Part shown: positions 21,464-31,994 of the stretch, one piece after another
Position numbering within the stretch: the first letter of the stretch is position 1
Layout of the letters: each line of letters opens with the position of its first letter
Source of the DNA: Pectinophora gossypiella
Taxonomy: Eukaryota; Arthropoda; Insecta; Lepidoptera; Gelechiidae
Reading direction: 5' to 3'
Length of the DNA stretch: 64,000 nt
NCBI RefSeq assembly: GCF_024362695.1
Contig: NW_026063251.1
Span: 349,001 to 413,000 of the forward strand
The notes under the pieces: model-generated
The model's database searches: none
Told to the model about the DNA's origin: nothing
Seen by the model: the letters and a program-made list of their open reading frames with translations, nothing else
Made by a program: the position numbers and the translations under genes

Positions 21464-24400
21464 CTTCATTGGAACGCCGAAGGCCTGTCTAAAAAGATAG
21501 GTCTTCTCCGCGTTCTCCTGAGGGAACAGAACGTTGATGTCGCCCTGATCTCAGAGACCAAGCTGAGAGGCGCGGATCGGCTGAGGATCCCCAACTTCTT
21601 CGTATACCGGAAAGACGAGCTCAGTGACCTCGGTCACGCCTTTCGAGGCCTAGCCGTCTTGGTGAGAAGGAGATTGGTGCATCAGGCTCTGCCATCTGAT
21701 GCCAGTCTTCAGTCGATCTACGCCCTGGGAGTTGAGATCGCGCTCGGAGACGTCCCAACACGTGTGTTTGCGGTTTACAGGCCGCCGGCTACGCCCCTTG
21801 TCCTCGCGGACGTCCGGAAACTTCTGGACAGCCCGGGGCCAACGATCGCGGCCGGCGACTGGAACTGCAAGCACATTGGTTGGAATTCCACGAGGACCTG
21901 TCCAAATGGACGGCGTCTGTTCGATGACGCCCACGGGGGCGGGTATGTGGTTCTGGGACCGGAGACCCCGACCCACTACCCGCACAACCTCGCTCATCTC
22001 CCAGATGTGATAGACCTCGCGGTGGCCAAGGGGCTCCGGCCCGATCCCACCGTTGAGACGCTCGACTATCACACAGGCTCCGACCATCAACCCGTCTTGA
22101 TGGTTGTCACAGACCATCCCACCAGGACGAGGCTGCTGCCGCCGCGGCGGAAGTACTCCTGGGATAAATTCGGCCAGTACATGGTAGAGAACACTCCCAT
22201 GCGACCAGTCTCGACGCCCACGGATGTCGACGAGTTGGCAACCGAGTTCGCCTCTACAGTCCAGCGGGCATTGCAGCATGCCGCGCTCGAAGCCCCCAAA
22301 CCGGGGGCCGCTCCTCCCACGCCGAAGCATATCGCAGACATGCTCGCGGAAAAGAGGCGACTCCGTAAGCAGTGGAATACCACGCGTTGCCCCACCATGA
22401 AGTCCCGGCTGAATGCGCTGGCCGAGAAGATCTCGGCCGCGCTCGATGGTGCCTCCGCCGACTCTTGGCAATTCACCATCGATACAGCCGGCGAGGATTG
22501 GACCGGCATCCACAGACTGTGTCGACAGCTCTCCGGGAAGCCGACACCAGTGCGACCTCTCCTCGCTCAGGACGGGACTCCCCGTTTTAGAGCTGAGGAT
22601 CGAGCCGAGATCTTCGCCGAGTGTCTGGAGAGCCAATTCAGGCCGAACCCAGGCGCCGACCACGACGAAGAAGAAGTCTCCCGAAATCTAGCGGGCTATT
22701 TCGGTCGTCCGATAGCCCCTGATGAGGACCCCGTCGTCTTCACGCCCGGACAGGTGCTCCGGGCGCTGAGGCGGACTCCGCTCCGGAAAGCTCCCGGTCC
22801 AGATGGCATTACGAACGAAATGTTGCGTCACCTACCCCCGCGTTCAGTCGCAGCGGTGACGCGCATTTATAATGGCATCACACGGACGGGTCACTTTCCG
22901 GACTGCTGGAAGCTTGGGCGAGTCATTATGCTCCCCAAGCCCGGGAAGAATATCCTAAAGCCTGAGAGCTATCGACCAATCACCTTGCTTTCGAACATCA
23001 GCAAGGTGTTTGAGAGACTTCTTCTCCGTCACATGATACCCCACATCATGCCACGCGAGGAGCAATTCGGCTTTCGAGCCGAGCACTCCACGACCCTTCA
23101 ACTGTCAAGGGTGCTGCACGATCTGACGGCGGGCCTCAATAAGAGGGAGACCACCGTAGCAGTATTCCTTGACATGGAGAAGGCGTTCGACCGCGTATGG
23201 CATCCGGGCTTGGTGTATAAGCTGTCCACGTCTACGACTCCACGGCGAGTCGTTAAGACTGTGGCCACCTTCTTAGAGAACAGGCGCTTCCAGGTGGCAG
23301 TGGAAGGCGCCCTCTCCCAAGTCCGTCCGATCGCTGCGGGAGTTCCCCAGGGTAGCTGCCTTTCTCCGGTTTGCTACTCCAGGTACACAGACGACATCCC
23401 TGTGGAGGGAGGCTCCAAGTTGGCGCTGTACGCCGACGACGCTGCCTTCTTCTCGACGTCCTTGAATCTCAGGCACGCCGCGAAGAAGATGCAGCGTACA
23501 CTGGATGCCCTCCCTGCTTGGCTGGCAAAGTGGAGATTGTCGGTGAACGTGGGTAAAACCCAAGCGATCACCGTGGGGCGTGGTCGGCTGGATCCCCCGA
23601 ACTTGACGCTGCATGGGGAGGTGATAGAATAGAATAGAATAGAATAGAAAAAGTTTATTATAAAAGGACGCCACACACAAAAAAAAGTCAACAACATCAT
23701 ATCAAATTTCCACTAAAACAATTACAAAAAAGCAAGACGGATGTTTGTCGAAATGACCATAAGGTGGTGGTGGACGTCCTGAGATAAAAGGGCCTCACTC
23801 AGCACAAGTCGCGGCGTGAACCACGACGCTGGTATTATGTGGACCCTGTTAGGTGACGCACGAACATCGTATTCCATAAACATGTGTTAATGGTGTGTAT
23901 ATTCAAATTCAATTCAAAAATATACATTATAATATATACCAAATTATTTTAATAGAATTAGAGTGTACATAGACAAATATTATCGCAAAGATGTATACGT
24001 AAATACTTAAGGTTAGAATAAAAAAGAAAGTTATTAATATAGGTAAAACTAGTAAACAAATGTAATAATATAAACAAATACGAATTCCATGAATGTGTAT
24101 TGTGTAGTCTGTCTTAGTACCTATCTATCGCGCGCGCCGCACCCCGATTCTAGCTCGGTCGGTAAAGTAGTTTGGTTACTACTAGTACTTACTTATTAAC
24201 AAAATATTTTTTTCCATTCGACCGCCGCGCTGCCGAACGGGCACGACGTGTTCCCAAAGTAAAGCGAAATTATAAATTTGTAATAGAATTGCGTATATTA
24301 ATTAAAAAGAAAAAATAAAGTGAATCAAATAAAGCAAATATACATTAACCAAATAAGAAACAATAAATTAAGTACGTCCAGTACACTCAACAACATCCAA

Positions 24401-24720
24401 AGTAAATAATGGAAACGTGCAGTCGTTTGAAAACCCCAATAAACAAATCCATGAGGTAAGCCAAAACAAAATATAGTGTTTTATGCTTAATGTACCCACC
24501 TATACCATCCACTAATATTGAATAAGTACGCACTTTTTATTTTTGATTGACGGACAGTATAATTAAGCCTGTGTATAATATTGTCATTACTTTTCAGACC
24601 ATGCAAACATTACCCGACGGAAAATAATAATAATCATGACAAAGGTTGTGTCGCCGCATCCAGCCCGCTAGGAGGACTGCGCCACGTTGACGTGTCGAAA
24701 CCAATTAGGTAAAATTTTAA

Positions 24721-27576
24721 TTAGCTTAATAGCTGCATATCTAGGAGATAGCATTTGTACTTTGATTTAAAGCTGTAAATTGTTTTCAGACTACGAAACG
24801 GCGGCGGCAAATCGTTCCAGCACTTGGATGCGGCGAACCTGAAACTGCCACGGAAAGCGGTGGTGCGGTGACGAGGTACCGCGAGTGAGTAGTACGACGC
24901 ACGGGTCCTGGCAGCAGTCACGTCGCGGGACCAAACTAGTTTGTCCGCAAGATATGGCGGTAATTTAAAATTAACTATTCCGAACATCAGCGTTGCAAAA
25001 TGAAACTGTCTGCGATATTTCATTTTTAGGATTCTAGCCTTGTTTATGTAAGGTGTTACGTGTGTGCGGGGAGGAATTTTGAAGCAGAATCTAGCGCAAG
25101 CATTCTGTACTCTCTGAACCAGTTTTTGTGAGCGCGCCAGAAGCCGAGGCCCATACACAGCGTCCATATAATTAAATTTAGAGAGAATTAAAGAGTCGCA
25201 TAGTTTGATTCGAATGGGAGTACTTAAATATTCTCGAATTTGGTACATTACTTTCAGTCTGTAAAAACAGTTGCTAGCAGTATTCGTAATGTGCTTTTCA
25301 AAAAGTAACTCTTCGTCCATTAGCAACCCTAGGTTTCGCGATTCAGACACTCGCTGTACCACTTCGCCCCGAATACTAACGTTCAACCCTTGACGCGTAA
25401 TACCGTCTATCTGTTGTTTAGTTCCAAGAATCATATACTTCGTTTTACTTGCGTTAAGTACTAGGGTGTTCGCTTCTGCCCAGGCTGCAACACGTTCTAA
25501 GTCTTCTTCTAGCCTAATTTCCGCCAGACGAGTATCACAAGGCTTACATGAAGTGTAAATCTGTATATCGTCGGCGTAAACGTGGAATTTACAGTTCTTT
25601 ATTTGTTTCACCACATCGGCGCTATAAATAATGAACATAAGAGGACCCAGTATTGATCCTTGCGGAACTCCCCTTTTGACGGTTTTAGAGTCCGACCTGA
25701 CAGATGAACCGTCCTCGTTGCACAATTCGACAATTTGGGCTCTGTTTTCAAAATAGCTACTAAACCACTTTATGCTGTCTATGCTAAATCCGTAATAGTG
25801 TAGCTTCGACAATAGCATTGGAATATTTATACAGTCGAAAGCCCTGGAGAAGTCCAGCAGAGTCAGCAAAGTCCCCTCACCATTGTCACGCGCAGCCAGT
25901 ATATCATCTACAACATGTAGCAAGGCAGTCGTGGTGCTATATCCCTTCCTGAACCCCGACTGTACGTAAGGTAGTATGTTATTCTTTTCCAGAAATTTTG
26001 TAAGCTGCAAGGCAACTACTTTTTCTAATATTTTGGACATACATGGTAGGATACTGATTGGACGAAGATCTTTCAATTCTGTGGCATTTGAAGATTTTGG
26101 TATCGGTTTTACCAATGCCTTCTGCCATAATGTAGGATACGTATTTGTTACTATGGAGCAATTAATTATATTGGTAATCACAGTCAACGTATCAGGCAGG
26201 GTAAGCAGTAGCATATCCAGCGAAATACCATCCATTCCAACAGCATTCGTTTTAATATTACGGACGACTTTCATAATATCACTTTCTGTGACCTGGCTTA
26301 AAGTAAATGTGTCGGACACACATTGATGACATTCAAAATAAGTCAATTGGGATATTTTTACATTATCGCTACCGGGTACATTTAGAAAATAGTTATTTAT
26401 TTCGTTTGGGTCCTGGAAAATATTTGCTGGCAATTCGGGCCTACTTTTAATTCTCACATTTTTTTTAATATGGTTCCAAAGCGTACGCGAGTCATTTTCA
26501 GTGGAGTTAATATAATGTTCGAAGTATGCCTGCTTTTCCCTATACAATGCCTCACTCACTAGCTTTTTTAAATCTTTATAGTATTTTTTATGGTTTTCCT
26601 GCTTAGTAAGTCGAGCCCTGGTATGTGCCTGGTCCCGCTTCTTCATCATAAGTTTTATGTTATACGTTATCCACGGGTACTGTTCGCACTTTACTGATAC
26701 GGTTTTGACGGGAGCATGGATATCGAACAAGTATGAAATCATTTCACTGTAGATGGTGACCATGTCATTTACATTTGTTAAAGAACTAACGTTGGTCCAA
26801 TATAACGATGACAGATCTTTATTGAACATATTCAGATCGATGTCCCGTAATGACCTTCGCGTGATTCGACATGGCGCGGGTTTACATTTGGGGATATTTA
26901 TTGAACATGTAAGGAATGCATGTCTTCCTAGTTCAGGGACATAATAGACATCAACAGAGCTCCCCTTTACATCTGTACAGACCAAATCGATGAGAGTCTC
27001 GCTGTGGCCAGTGAAGTGTGTTGGCTCAATAACAAGTTGATTTAAATTGTAACAGCTTAGGAAAGTATTTAACTTCTTTACGGAGCCGTCTCGATCAGCG
27101 ACGTCCAACATATCGACATTGAAGTCGCCAAGCAGTACTGTATGATCACTCCACGAAAATGTAGACACAGACTCGGACAGCGCCCCCAAAATCAAGTCTA
27201 CTGTTACCCATTGTGGGCGGTATGCGGTGCCTATAACGACTTTTTTGCCGTTAACTGTAATAGCGAGCCACATCTGCTCGACACAACCAGACGGCGGGTG
27301 AGGCAGCACGCGGGCGGAGACGCCGCGGCGTATGTAGAAGCCGACCCCGCCACCGCGCTTGCGTTTGCCCGGCGGCCGCGGCTCGTGCCGCAGCCGGTAG
27401 CCCGGCACGGCGGGGGCGCACCCCTCCCGGCCTTCCTTCAGCCACGTCTCGTTAATAGCCATTATGTCTACGTCGTGTCGGTCCATAGCCACTAGAAATT
27501 CGTCATGTCCCGTTCCCAAAGAGCCAGCATTAAACAAACCAACTTTTAATTTGCGTGTTACAATCATTTTAAACAC
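24721..27576 (-). CDS. CR1-like ORF2: APE endonuclease and reverse transcriptase (951 aa)
   Basis: Endonuclease (about residues 10-230): VGLFNAGSLGT, INETWLKEG (metal-binding Glu), TAYRPQW, LLGDFNVDML, ETLIDLVCTD, and GRHAFLTCSI in place of the more usual SDH. RT (about 430-720): NAVGMDGISLDML, LRPISILPCMSKILEK, SGFRKGYSTTTALL, LLDFSRAFDCIN, KRGVPQGSILGPLMFIIYS and the catalytic FHVYADDIQIY. A C-terminal domain carries CARFCFKIPPRTHVTP. The protein nicks the target and primes cDNA synthesis on the nick. Length and motifs are normal for the family; appears functional. Confidence 0.95.
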   Translation of the reverse strand: MFKMIVTRKLKVGLFNAGSLGTGHDEFLVAMDRHDVDIMAINETWLKEGREGCAPAVPGYRLRHEPRPPGKRKRGGGVGFYIRRGVSARVLPHPPSGCVEQMWLAITVNGKKVVIGTAYRPQWVTVDLILGALSESVSTFSWSDHTVLLGDFNVDMLDVADRDGSVKKLNTFLSCYNLNQLVIEPTHFTGHSETLIDLVCTDVKGSSVDVYYVPELGRHAFLTCSINIPKCKPAPCRITRRSLRDIDLNMFNKDLSSLYWTNVSSLTNVNDMVTIYSEMISYLFDIHAPVKTVSVKCEQYPWITYNIKLMMKKRDQAHTRARLTKQENHKKYYKDLKKLVSEALYREKQAYFEHYINSTENDSRTLWNHIKKNVRIKSRPELPANIFQDPNEINNYFLNVPGSDNVKISQLTYFECHQCVSDTFTLSQVTESDIMKVVRNIKTNAVGMDGISLDMLLLTLPDTLTVITNIINCSIVTNTYPTLWQKALVKPIPKSSNATELKDLRPISILPCMSKILEKVVALQLTKFLEKNNILPYVQSGFRKGYSTTTALLHVVDDILAARDNGEGTLLTLLDFSRAFDCINIPMLLSKLHYYGFSIDSIKWFSSYFENRAQIVELCNEDGSSVRSDSKTVKRGVPQGSILGPLMFIIYSADVVKQIKNCKFHVYADDIQIYTSCKPCDTRLAEIRLEEDLERVAAWAEANTLVLNASKTKYMILGTKQQIDGITRQGLNVSIRGEVVQRVSESRNLGLLMDEELLFEKHITNTASNCFYRLKVMYQIREYLSTPIRIKLCDSLILSKFNYMDAVYGPRLLARSQKLVQRVQNACARFCFKIPPRTHVTPYINKARILKMKYRRQFHFATLMFGIVNFKLPPYLADKLVWSRDVTAARTRASYYSLAVPRHRTTAFRGSFRFAASKCWNDLPPPFRSLKTIYSFKSKYKCYLLDMQLLS

Positions 27577-27958
27577 ATTAAACCGGTGGTATACCCATAT
27601 TCATTAATAATAATGAGGAGTGTGATTAGAGTTGATCGTGTTAATATATTTGTAGCGTAGTTTAAATGTAGTGTTGCTGTGTTGTTTCTTGTGTGGGTAT
27701 GAACATGTATGTAATAAATGTATAATAATATTATTTGTATATAGGATAAATTAAGTGATAGTAGGCATATACGATATAATAGCAAAAAACAAATATAAAG
27801 AATAATTTTCCATTCAATCCGCTCGTATATCCCCACCTGACCAAATGAGTCATAACGACTTTGTAAAGATACAATACACACACAAATAGTAACAAACAGT
27901 AAACAATGAACACCAGTAAACGACAGCAAAATACATTCAGTACAACCGGAAAATATCG

Positions 27959-29020
27959 TTACTTCATAATAACGGCTTCTTCCTTGCTGTAGCCGGGACC
28001 AAAAACCGATAGAATGTCGGCTTCCGATCGGATTCGGTGTCCAGCGGATCCAGATGCTCGACGACAATATATTTTTCCGTCTCTTGACCAAACAAACCGC
28101 CAGTCCAACCGGTTTGCTGCTTCGCGAGCCCGGTAGAAAAGGTGGCGATTAGTTTTGGTCAATCGTTCGTTGACGTAAAATCGTTGCGGGGCACCCTGCA
28201 GGCCGAGCCCCTCGGTGGTGGTAGTGCGGCGCACGCGCGCTGCTCGTAGCAGCGCATCGCGGGGCGCGCGGCGAGCTAGTCGCACGACGATGGCGCGCGG
28301 CCGCGGCGCTGCTCCCCGCTCCGCCGCGCGGGTGACTCCCACCCGGGCACAGCTCACCACTTCACGCTCGTCCAACGTCACACCAAGCTTGGCAGCGCAA
28401 AGAGCAAACAGGTGGACAGGGTTTTCTCCACCTACCTCTGGAATACCAGATAGCTCCACATCATTTAACAGGAGCTCCTGGTCCCTATCGTTAAGCTCCA
28501 TTTTTAGTTGGGCGACTGTAGACTCCAGCGCCTTGACCACCCCACCAGCCTCCCCACCCTTCCTCTGCTCCAACTCCATCAGGCGAGTCTCCAGCTTGTC
28601 GAGACGCGCATCGCAGGCACCGACCGCCATCCTGAGCTCCTGCATATCCTGTCGGAATGCACGAATCTCGCCACGCGTTTGCCGCATCTCCTCCCGGAAC
28701 TGCCGAAACTCCAGAGCTAGCTCGGACTCCCGGAACTCTGTGATGGTAGTGTCCAAGGTAGGTCCCGCCTGCGGGCTCTCCCCACACGACTGGTGAAGCG
28801 GTGGTGACACGGCAGGGGCTCTTACAGGGGTGCTATCCTGGTTTGCCCTCGGGACTTTGGATGTGCACTCAGGACACTTCCAAGTCCGGCCCGCCACCGC
28901 GCCAGCAGGCAAGCCGACACACGCGCGGTGGTACAGCTTTGTGCAGCATGCGCAATTAACGCCATCTACACTAGCCAGAAACTTCCCGCACGCACCGCAC
29001 TTCGACTTTGACCCCACCAT
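27959..29020 (-). CDS. CR1-like ORF1: PHD finger, coiled coil and FP25K-like C-terminus (353 aa)
   Basis: Residues about 8-54 form a PHD-type zinc finger (CGACGKFLASVDGVNCACC, YHRACVG, WKCPEC). A helical, heptad-rich stretch (about 95-185: LEFRQFREEMRQTRGEIRAF, LDKLETRLMELEQ) suggests trimer-like coiled-coil assembly. The C-terminal half (RFYVNERLTKTNRHLFYRAR, DWRFVWSRDGKIYCR) resembles the baculovirus FP25K-like domain found in insect CR1 ORF1 proteins. It starts at ATG 29020. Presumed role: RNA binding and chaperone activity in the retrotransposition particle. Confidence 0.88.
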   Translation of the reverse strand: MVGSKSKCGACGKFLASVDGVNCACCTKLYHRACVGLPAGAVAGRTWKCPECTSKVPRANQDSTPVRAPAVSPPLHQSCGESPQAGPTLDTTITEFRESELALEFRQFREEMRQTRGEIRAFRQDMQELRMAVGACDARLDKLETRLMELEQRKGGEAGGVVKALESTVAQLKMELNDRDQELLLNDVELSGIPEVGGENPVHLFALCAAKLGVTLDEREVVSCARVGVTRAAERGAAPRPRAIVVRLARRAPRDALLRAARVRRTTTTEGLGLQGAPQRFYVNERLTKTNRHLFYRAREAANRLDWRFVWSRDGKIYCRRASGSAGHRIRSEADILSVFGPGYSKEEAVIMK

Positions 29021-30396
29021 ATCGACAGTCTAGTAATGACAATGTTTGCCAATAGATGCTTGTTTGTTTATGTTTGTATTTTGTTTTGACGGTACTTTTT
29101 GTATTAAGTTTATGATTACGACCGTGAATAAATAAATATTATTGATAGTGACTATTTATTGTGGTTTTTCTGGTGTATACACTGCACTGAACACTGTGTC
29201 CACAATTAAGGGTAATTATGAACTTGGTAAGTTTATGTTTATTATGATTTGATAGCACAATACACGGTTTTTATATTTCTTTTTGATACAGCAACGGGTA
29301 CGTGAACACGGTAACACGACGTTCGTGACGTCACTCGTTTTTGGGTTCACACGTGATTGGGTGGTCCAACCAGGCTAAATACCTGGGCGTGACCATAGAC
29401 CGACACCTCACCATGGCCCAGCACGCGAAGAATGTGGTCGGACAGGCAGGGGCTGCCACTGCTCTGCTCCGGCCCATTCTCCGTTCGAGTCTCCCGCTGC
29501 GCATGAAGCTCGGCGTGTATAAGGCGTACATCAGGTCACGGCTTACCTATGCCGCCCCCGCGTGGTACGCATTGGTCTCAGAGACCAATCGCCAAAGACT
29601 GCGGGCCCAGCAGTCCAAGGCGTTGCGTATCATCGCGGACGCGCCGAGATTCGTCCGCAACGAGGTTATTCGGAGGGACCTTAAAGTCGAGACCTTGGAT
29701 GACTTTATCTCCAAGCTCTCGACCAGGATGTTCGCGCGCGCGGACGAGTCAGATTTCGAGCACCTTCGAAATCTGGCTCCGTACCACGCGCGCCCACCGG
29801 ATTGGAAACCGTATCCTCGCGAGCTAGTTGAGGTGGAAGAGCTCGACGAGGATACGGCCCCAACACTGGACTGACCAAGCCCGCCGGCTCGAGGACAGCC
29901 ATCACTGTCTGATGGCTTCGACCTCGCCGGCGGCATACCGGATTGACTCTCGGACCATGACTCTCTTCGTTGTTTCTATGGGTTCTATCCCCCTCTCTTC
30001 GTTTCTCTTCTCATCCGCTTGTTTTCTTTAGTATATGTATGTGTATTTATTTAAACCTTATCTATTTATATCTATATCTTTTTCTCCCCATAGAAACAAC
30101 AAAAAATTTCTCTAATAGGACACCCGCCGGCTTGAGCCGGTCCGATCACTCGGACCCGAGCTCGCCGGCTCACACCTCGGACTGGACTGGACCACACCAG
30201 TCAAGACACGTGCTGCCTGGCTGGAAGTCGCTCACCGGGCCTCCCTCAACAGGGTCTCACCTGGTGGGCAGACTCGCCGGCGGCACCACCGGATCTGACA
30301 GGGCTCACGGAGGGGCGAACCTCGCCCGCCGTAGCCCGCCCCCGTGCCCCGCCCGTATTTGCGGGCGGCGAGAGCAGCCACACGAGAGAGGCACTG

Positions 30397-30450
30397 TTTT
30401 GCTCGTCGCGGCGTCGAAGAGTGCGGACGTGCGCGGAGCGCGCCGCTACA
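30397..30450 (-). repeat. 3' LTR of the 11526-30786 element, proximal part
   Basis: From TTTTGCTCGTCGCGG to CCGCTACA, repeated exactly at 30733-30786. It lies between the Jockey-1 3' end and the internal remnant. Confidence 0.75.
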
Positions 30451-30460
30451 GTACACCCCC

Positions 30461-30627
30461 TCAAGCGAAGCGTACCGGCCTCTTGACAATGCGGCCAGAC
30501 TGCGTCTTCTTCTCTTCTGTGCTCGATGTAGGTCGATTCGATGGTGGAGGACTGATATGATGAGCGTTCTTCTCAGGCGATGCAGGTGTAGTCGTATCTT
30601 CGGTCGGTTCGTCTTCATTGAGAATGT
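30461..30627 (-). pseudogene. C-terminal scrap of LTR-element Pol
   Basis: On the minus strand the frame ends SGRIVKRPVRFA then stop, just before a purine tract and the 3' LTR. A T/S-R/S-G-R-x-V-K/R-x-P end is common at the C-terminus of Ty3/Gypsy Pol. The upstream gene is deleted, with the junction at the truncated 5' LTR (about 30628). Short and weakly diagnostic. Confidence 0.45.
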
Positions 30628-30786
30628 AGTACGCGCATGCGCGGCGCAATCGTTCCTCTGCGCCCGCGCGTCGCTTTCCACCCCGGAAACTTTGCGCGAG
30701 CTATAAATACGACCGGCCTGACCGCGTCTCGGTTTTGCTCGTCGCGGCGTCGAAGAGTGCGGACGTGCGCGGAGCGCGCCGCTACA
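30628..30786 (-). repeat. 5' LTR remnant of the 11526-30786 element
   Basis: Contains the 107-bp block shared with 11713-11819 joined directly to the 54-bp block shared with 30397-30450. This shows what the intact LTR looked like before the Jockey insertion. The distal part was lost in the internal deletion. Confidence 0.75.
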
Positions 30787-31504
30787 CATGTATCTGACGA
30801 ACTTCACTTTAATACGCAATTTAAACATGACTGGACAAAACTTACAAAGCGCATTATTTTGTCTAGTGTATCACAAATATATGATCCCCTAGGATTACTA
30901 AGTCCTAGTATCATGACTGTGAAAGTTCTGTTGCTTTTTTTTTTTTTTTTTTTTGACGTGACTTATTGTAGATTTGCCGCAGATGGCATTAACTACTTGG
31001 CCGGACAAATGGGGAGCGCTGAAGGCTCTCACCCGGTACAACGTTTAAGACAACAGGCCTGAGGGTGCCCAGTTGGGCGCGAACCTCGGCTCAGGGCGTC
31101 GTCTGAGAGGAAAAATATTTGAAAGAATAAATATCGATAGCGATAAGCGCTGAATGAGGGAAATCGTCGACCACGCCGGCGGGGTCGGTATCGGGGTCCT
31201 GAAGTGTTTGGTGTCGCGAGCTGATTGGCTGCCTCTATGGCTAGGGTAATCGGGTCGTCGGGATCGTATATTACGTCCTTCGGACGCCGATACTTTTCAG
31301 TACCAGAACTCTAGCAACAGAACCGTGATCAAGTTCTGTTGCAAAAGTTATGGCTGCTGAAACTAGGTTGGGACGACCCAGTGCCAGAAGATGTTGCATG
31401 TATTTGGAATCGATTCGCAAGCAACTTATCTGTATTATCTACGTAGTTTGCGAGTGCCGCGTTACGTAACCTGCGAGGATCCGATACATAGCGAGCTTCA
31501 TATA
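30787..31504 (+). pseudogene. BEL-A: RT C-terminal part to RNase H start, interrupted
   Basis: The frame resumes after the CATG duplication with SQIYDPLGLLSPSIMTVKVL, is cut by a Jockey 3' scrap (30935-31330), resumes at 31343 with QKLWLLKLGWDDPVPEDV, and reaches SELHI at 31504, where a TA-target MITE sits. Aligns without gaps to BEL-C at 59745-60030. Confidence 0.88.
30935..31330 (-). mobile_element. 5'-truncated Jockey-type 3' end with poly(A)
   Basis: A run of 20 T at 30935-30954 is the poly(A) tail read in reverse. The TSD AAGTTCTGTTGC is at 30923-30934 and 31331-31342. The body matches 36059-36603 from the tail to about 31305. The last ~24 bp contain an inverted piece of the TSD (GCAACAGAAC), suggesting template switching at the 5' end. 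Confidence 0.85.
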
Positions 31505-31994
31505 CAGGGTGTTAGTGACATCGTAACGAATACTGAGGGGGATGATTCAGACCATGATTCTGAGTTGATATCAAGTGGAATTTTCCGTCGCAAAATTCAT
31601 GTTTTTTTTTTTAGTTTTTTTAAATTATTTTCAATTCTATACTTTTGCGATGAAAAATTCCACTTGATATTAACTCAGAATAATCAGCTGAATCATCCCC
31701 ATCAGTATTCGTTACGATGTCACTTACACCCCGCACAAGTACATACTGTAGTCATACAAGTAGGTATGGGTGTTAGTGACACCGTAACGAATACTGAGGG
31801 GGATGATTCAGACCATGATTCTGAGTTGATATCAAGTGGAATTTTCAGTCGGAAAATTCAAGAAAATTTTTGTTTTTTTTTTAAGTTATTTTCTGTTCCA
31901 TACTTTTGCGATGGAAAATTCCACTTGATATCATCTCAGAATCATGATCTCAATCATCCCTCAAAGTTTTCGTTACGAAGTCACTAACACCCTG
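31505..31994. mobile_element. Dimeric palindromic MITE (TA target)
   Basis: It starts CAGGGTGTTAGTGAC and ends GTCACTAACACCCTG, flanked by TA (31503-31504, 31995-31996) inside the BEL-A RNase H. Excision restores the reading LHIFTDA. It contains two units of about 228 bp (31505-31732 and 31768-31994), each an inverted repeat with a T-rich centre, joined by about 35 bp. No coding capacity; Tc1/mariner-like by target. Confidence 0.85.

Larger units (their letters stand above)
23626..29352 (-). mobile_element. CR1-A: full-length CR1-like non-LTR retrotransposon
   Basis: 5727 bp inserted in Jockey-1 ORF2 with the 5-bp TSD GTGAT (23621-23625, 29353-29357). On the minus strand: 5' UTR of about 330 bp, ORF1 (29020-27959), spacer of 382 bp, ORF2 (27576-24721), an unusually long 3' UTR of about 1.1 kb, and a tail of TTCTA repeats. 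Both ORFs are open, so it may be a recent insertion. The sister copy CR1-B at 4175-9655 is decayed. Confidence 0.9.
21446..29874 (+). pseudogene. Jockey-1 ORF2 (endonuclease-RT), split by a CR1-like insertion
   Basis: Coding runs 21446-23625 and 29353-29874. The N-terminal APE endonuclease begins LHWNAEGLSKKIGLL, with ISETKL, AAGDWNCKHIGWNS and GSDHQP. The RT has KAPGPDGITNEML, YRPITLLSNISKVFE, FGFRAEHSTT, FLDMEKAFDRVWH, GVPQGSCLSP and the catalytic YADDAAFF. The C-terminal part resumes after the insertion at GWSNQAKYLGVTIDRHLTMA and ends VEVEELDEDTAPTLD. I noticed no stop codon other than those brought by the insertion. No ATG precedes the endonuclease, as in Jockey-2. Confidence 0.92.
11820..30396 (+). 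mobile_element. Jockey-1: Jockey-clade non-LTR element with two large insertions
   Basis: Own sequence is 11820-13766, 20523-23625 and 29353-30396. It has a GC-rich 5' UTR of about 800 bp, ORF1 (frameshifted), ORF2 (intact apart from an insertion) and a 3' UTR of about 520 bp. It matches Jockey-2 (39331-44458) closely in the 3' part of ORF1 and in ORF2, but the 5' UTR and ORF1 N-terminus differ clearly, so it is another subfamily or a recombinant. The 5' UTR has a partly repeated unit starting ACTTCGGCACTGG (12207 and 12384). TSD at the LTR target is at most TT. Confidence 0.8.
11526..30786 (-). mobile_element. LTR element (probably Ty3/Gypsy-type), internally deleted; inserted in BEL-A
   Basis: The element starts TGTAG (11526) and ends CTACA (30786), flanked by CATG (11522-11525 and 30787-30790). 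Removing it joins the BEL-A frame with no gap relative to BEL-C. Own sequence is only 11526-11819, 30397-30450 and 30451-30786; the rest is nested Jockey. Read on the minus strand the order is partial 5' LTR (30786-30628), a short C-terminal coding scrap, a purine-rich tract (GAGGGGGTGT, about 30453-30462), then the 3' LTR split by the Jockey insertion. Orientation rests on that tract and the coding scrap. Confidence 0.7.

Noticed and set aside
21650..22663. 337-aa minus-strand frame opposite Jockey-1 ORF2
   Set aside because: It mirrors the endonuclease-RT reading frame; the same shadow appears opposite Jockey-2. No recognisable motif.
31391..31987. 198-aa frame spanning the end of BEL-A RT and the dimeric MITE
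   Set aside because: The second two-thirds is MITE DNA read through by chance; the repeated VSDTVTNTEGDDSD-type peptide only reflects the two MITE units.
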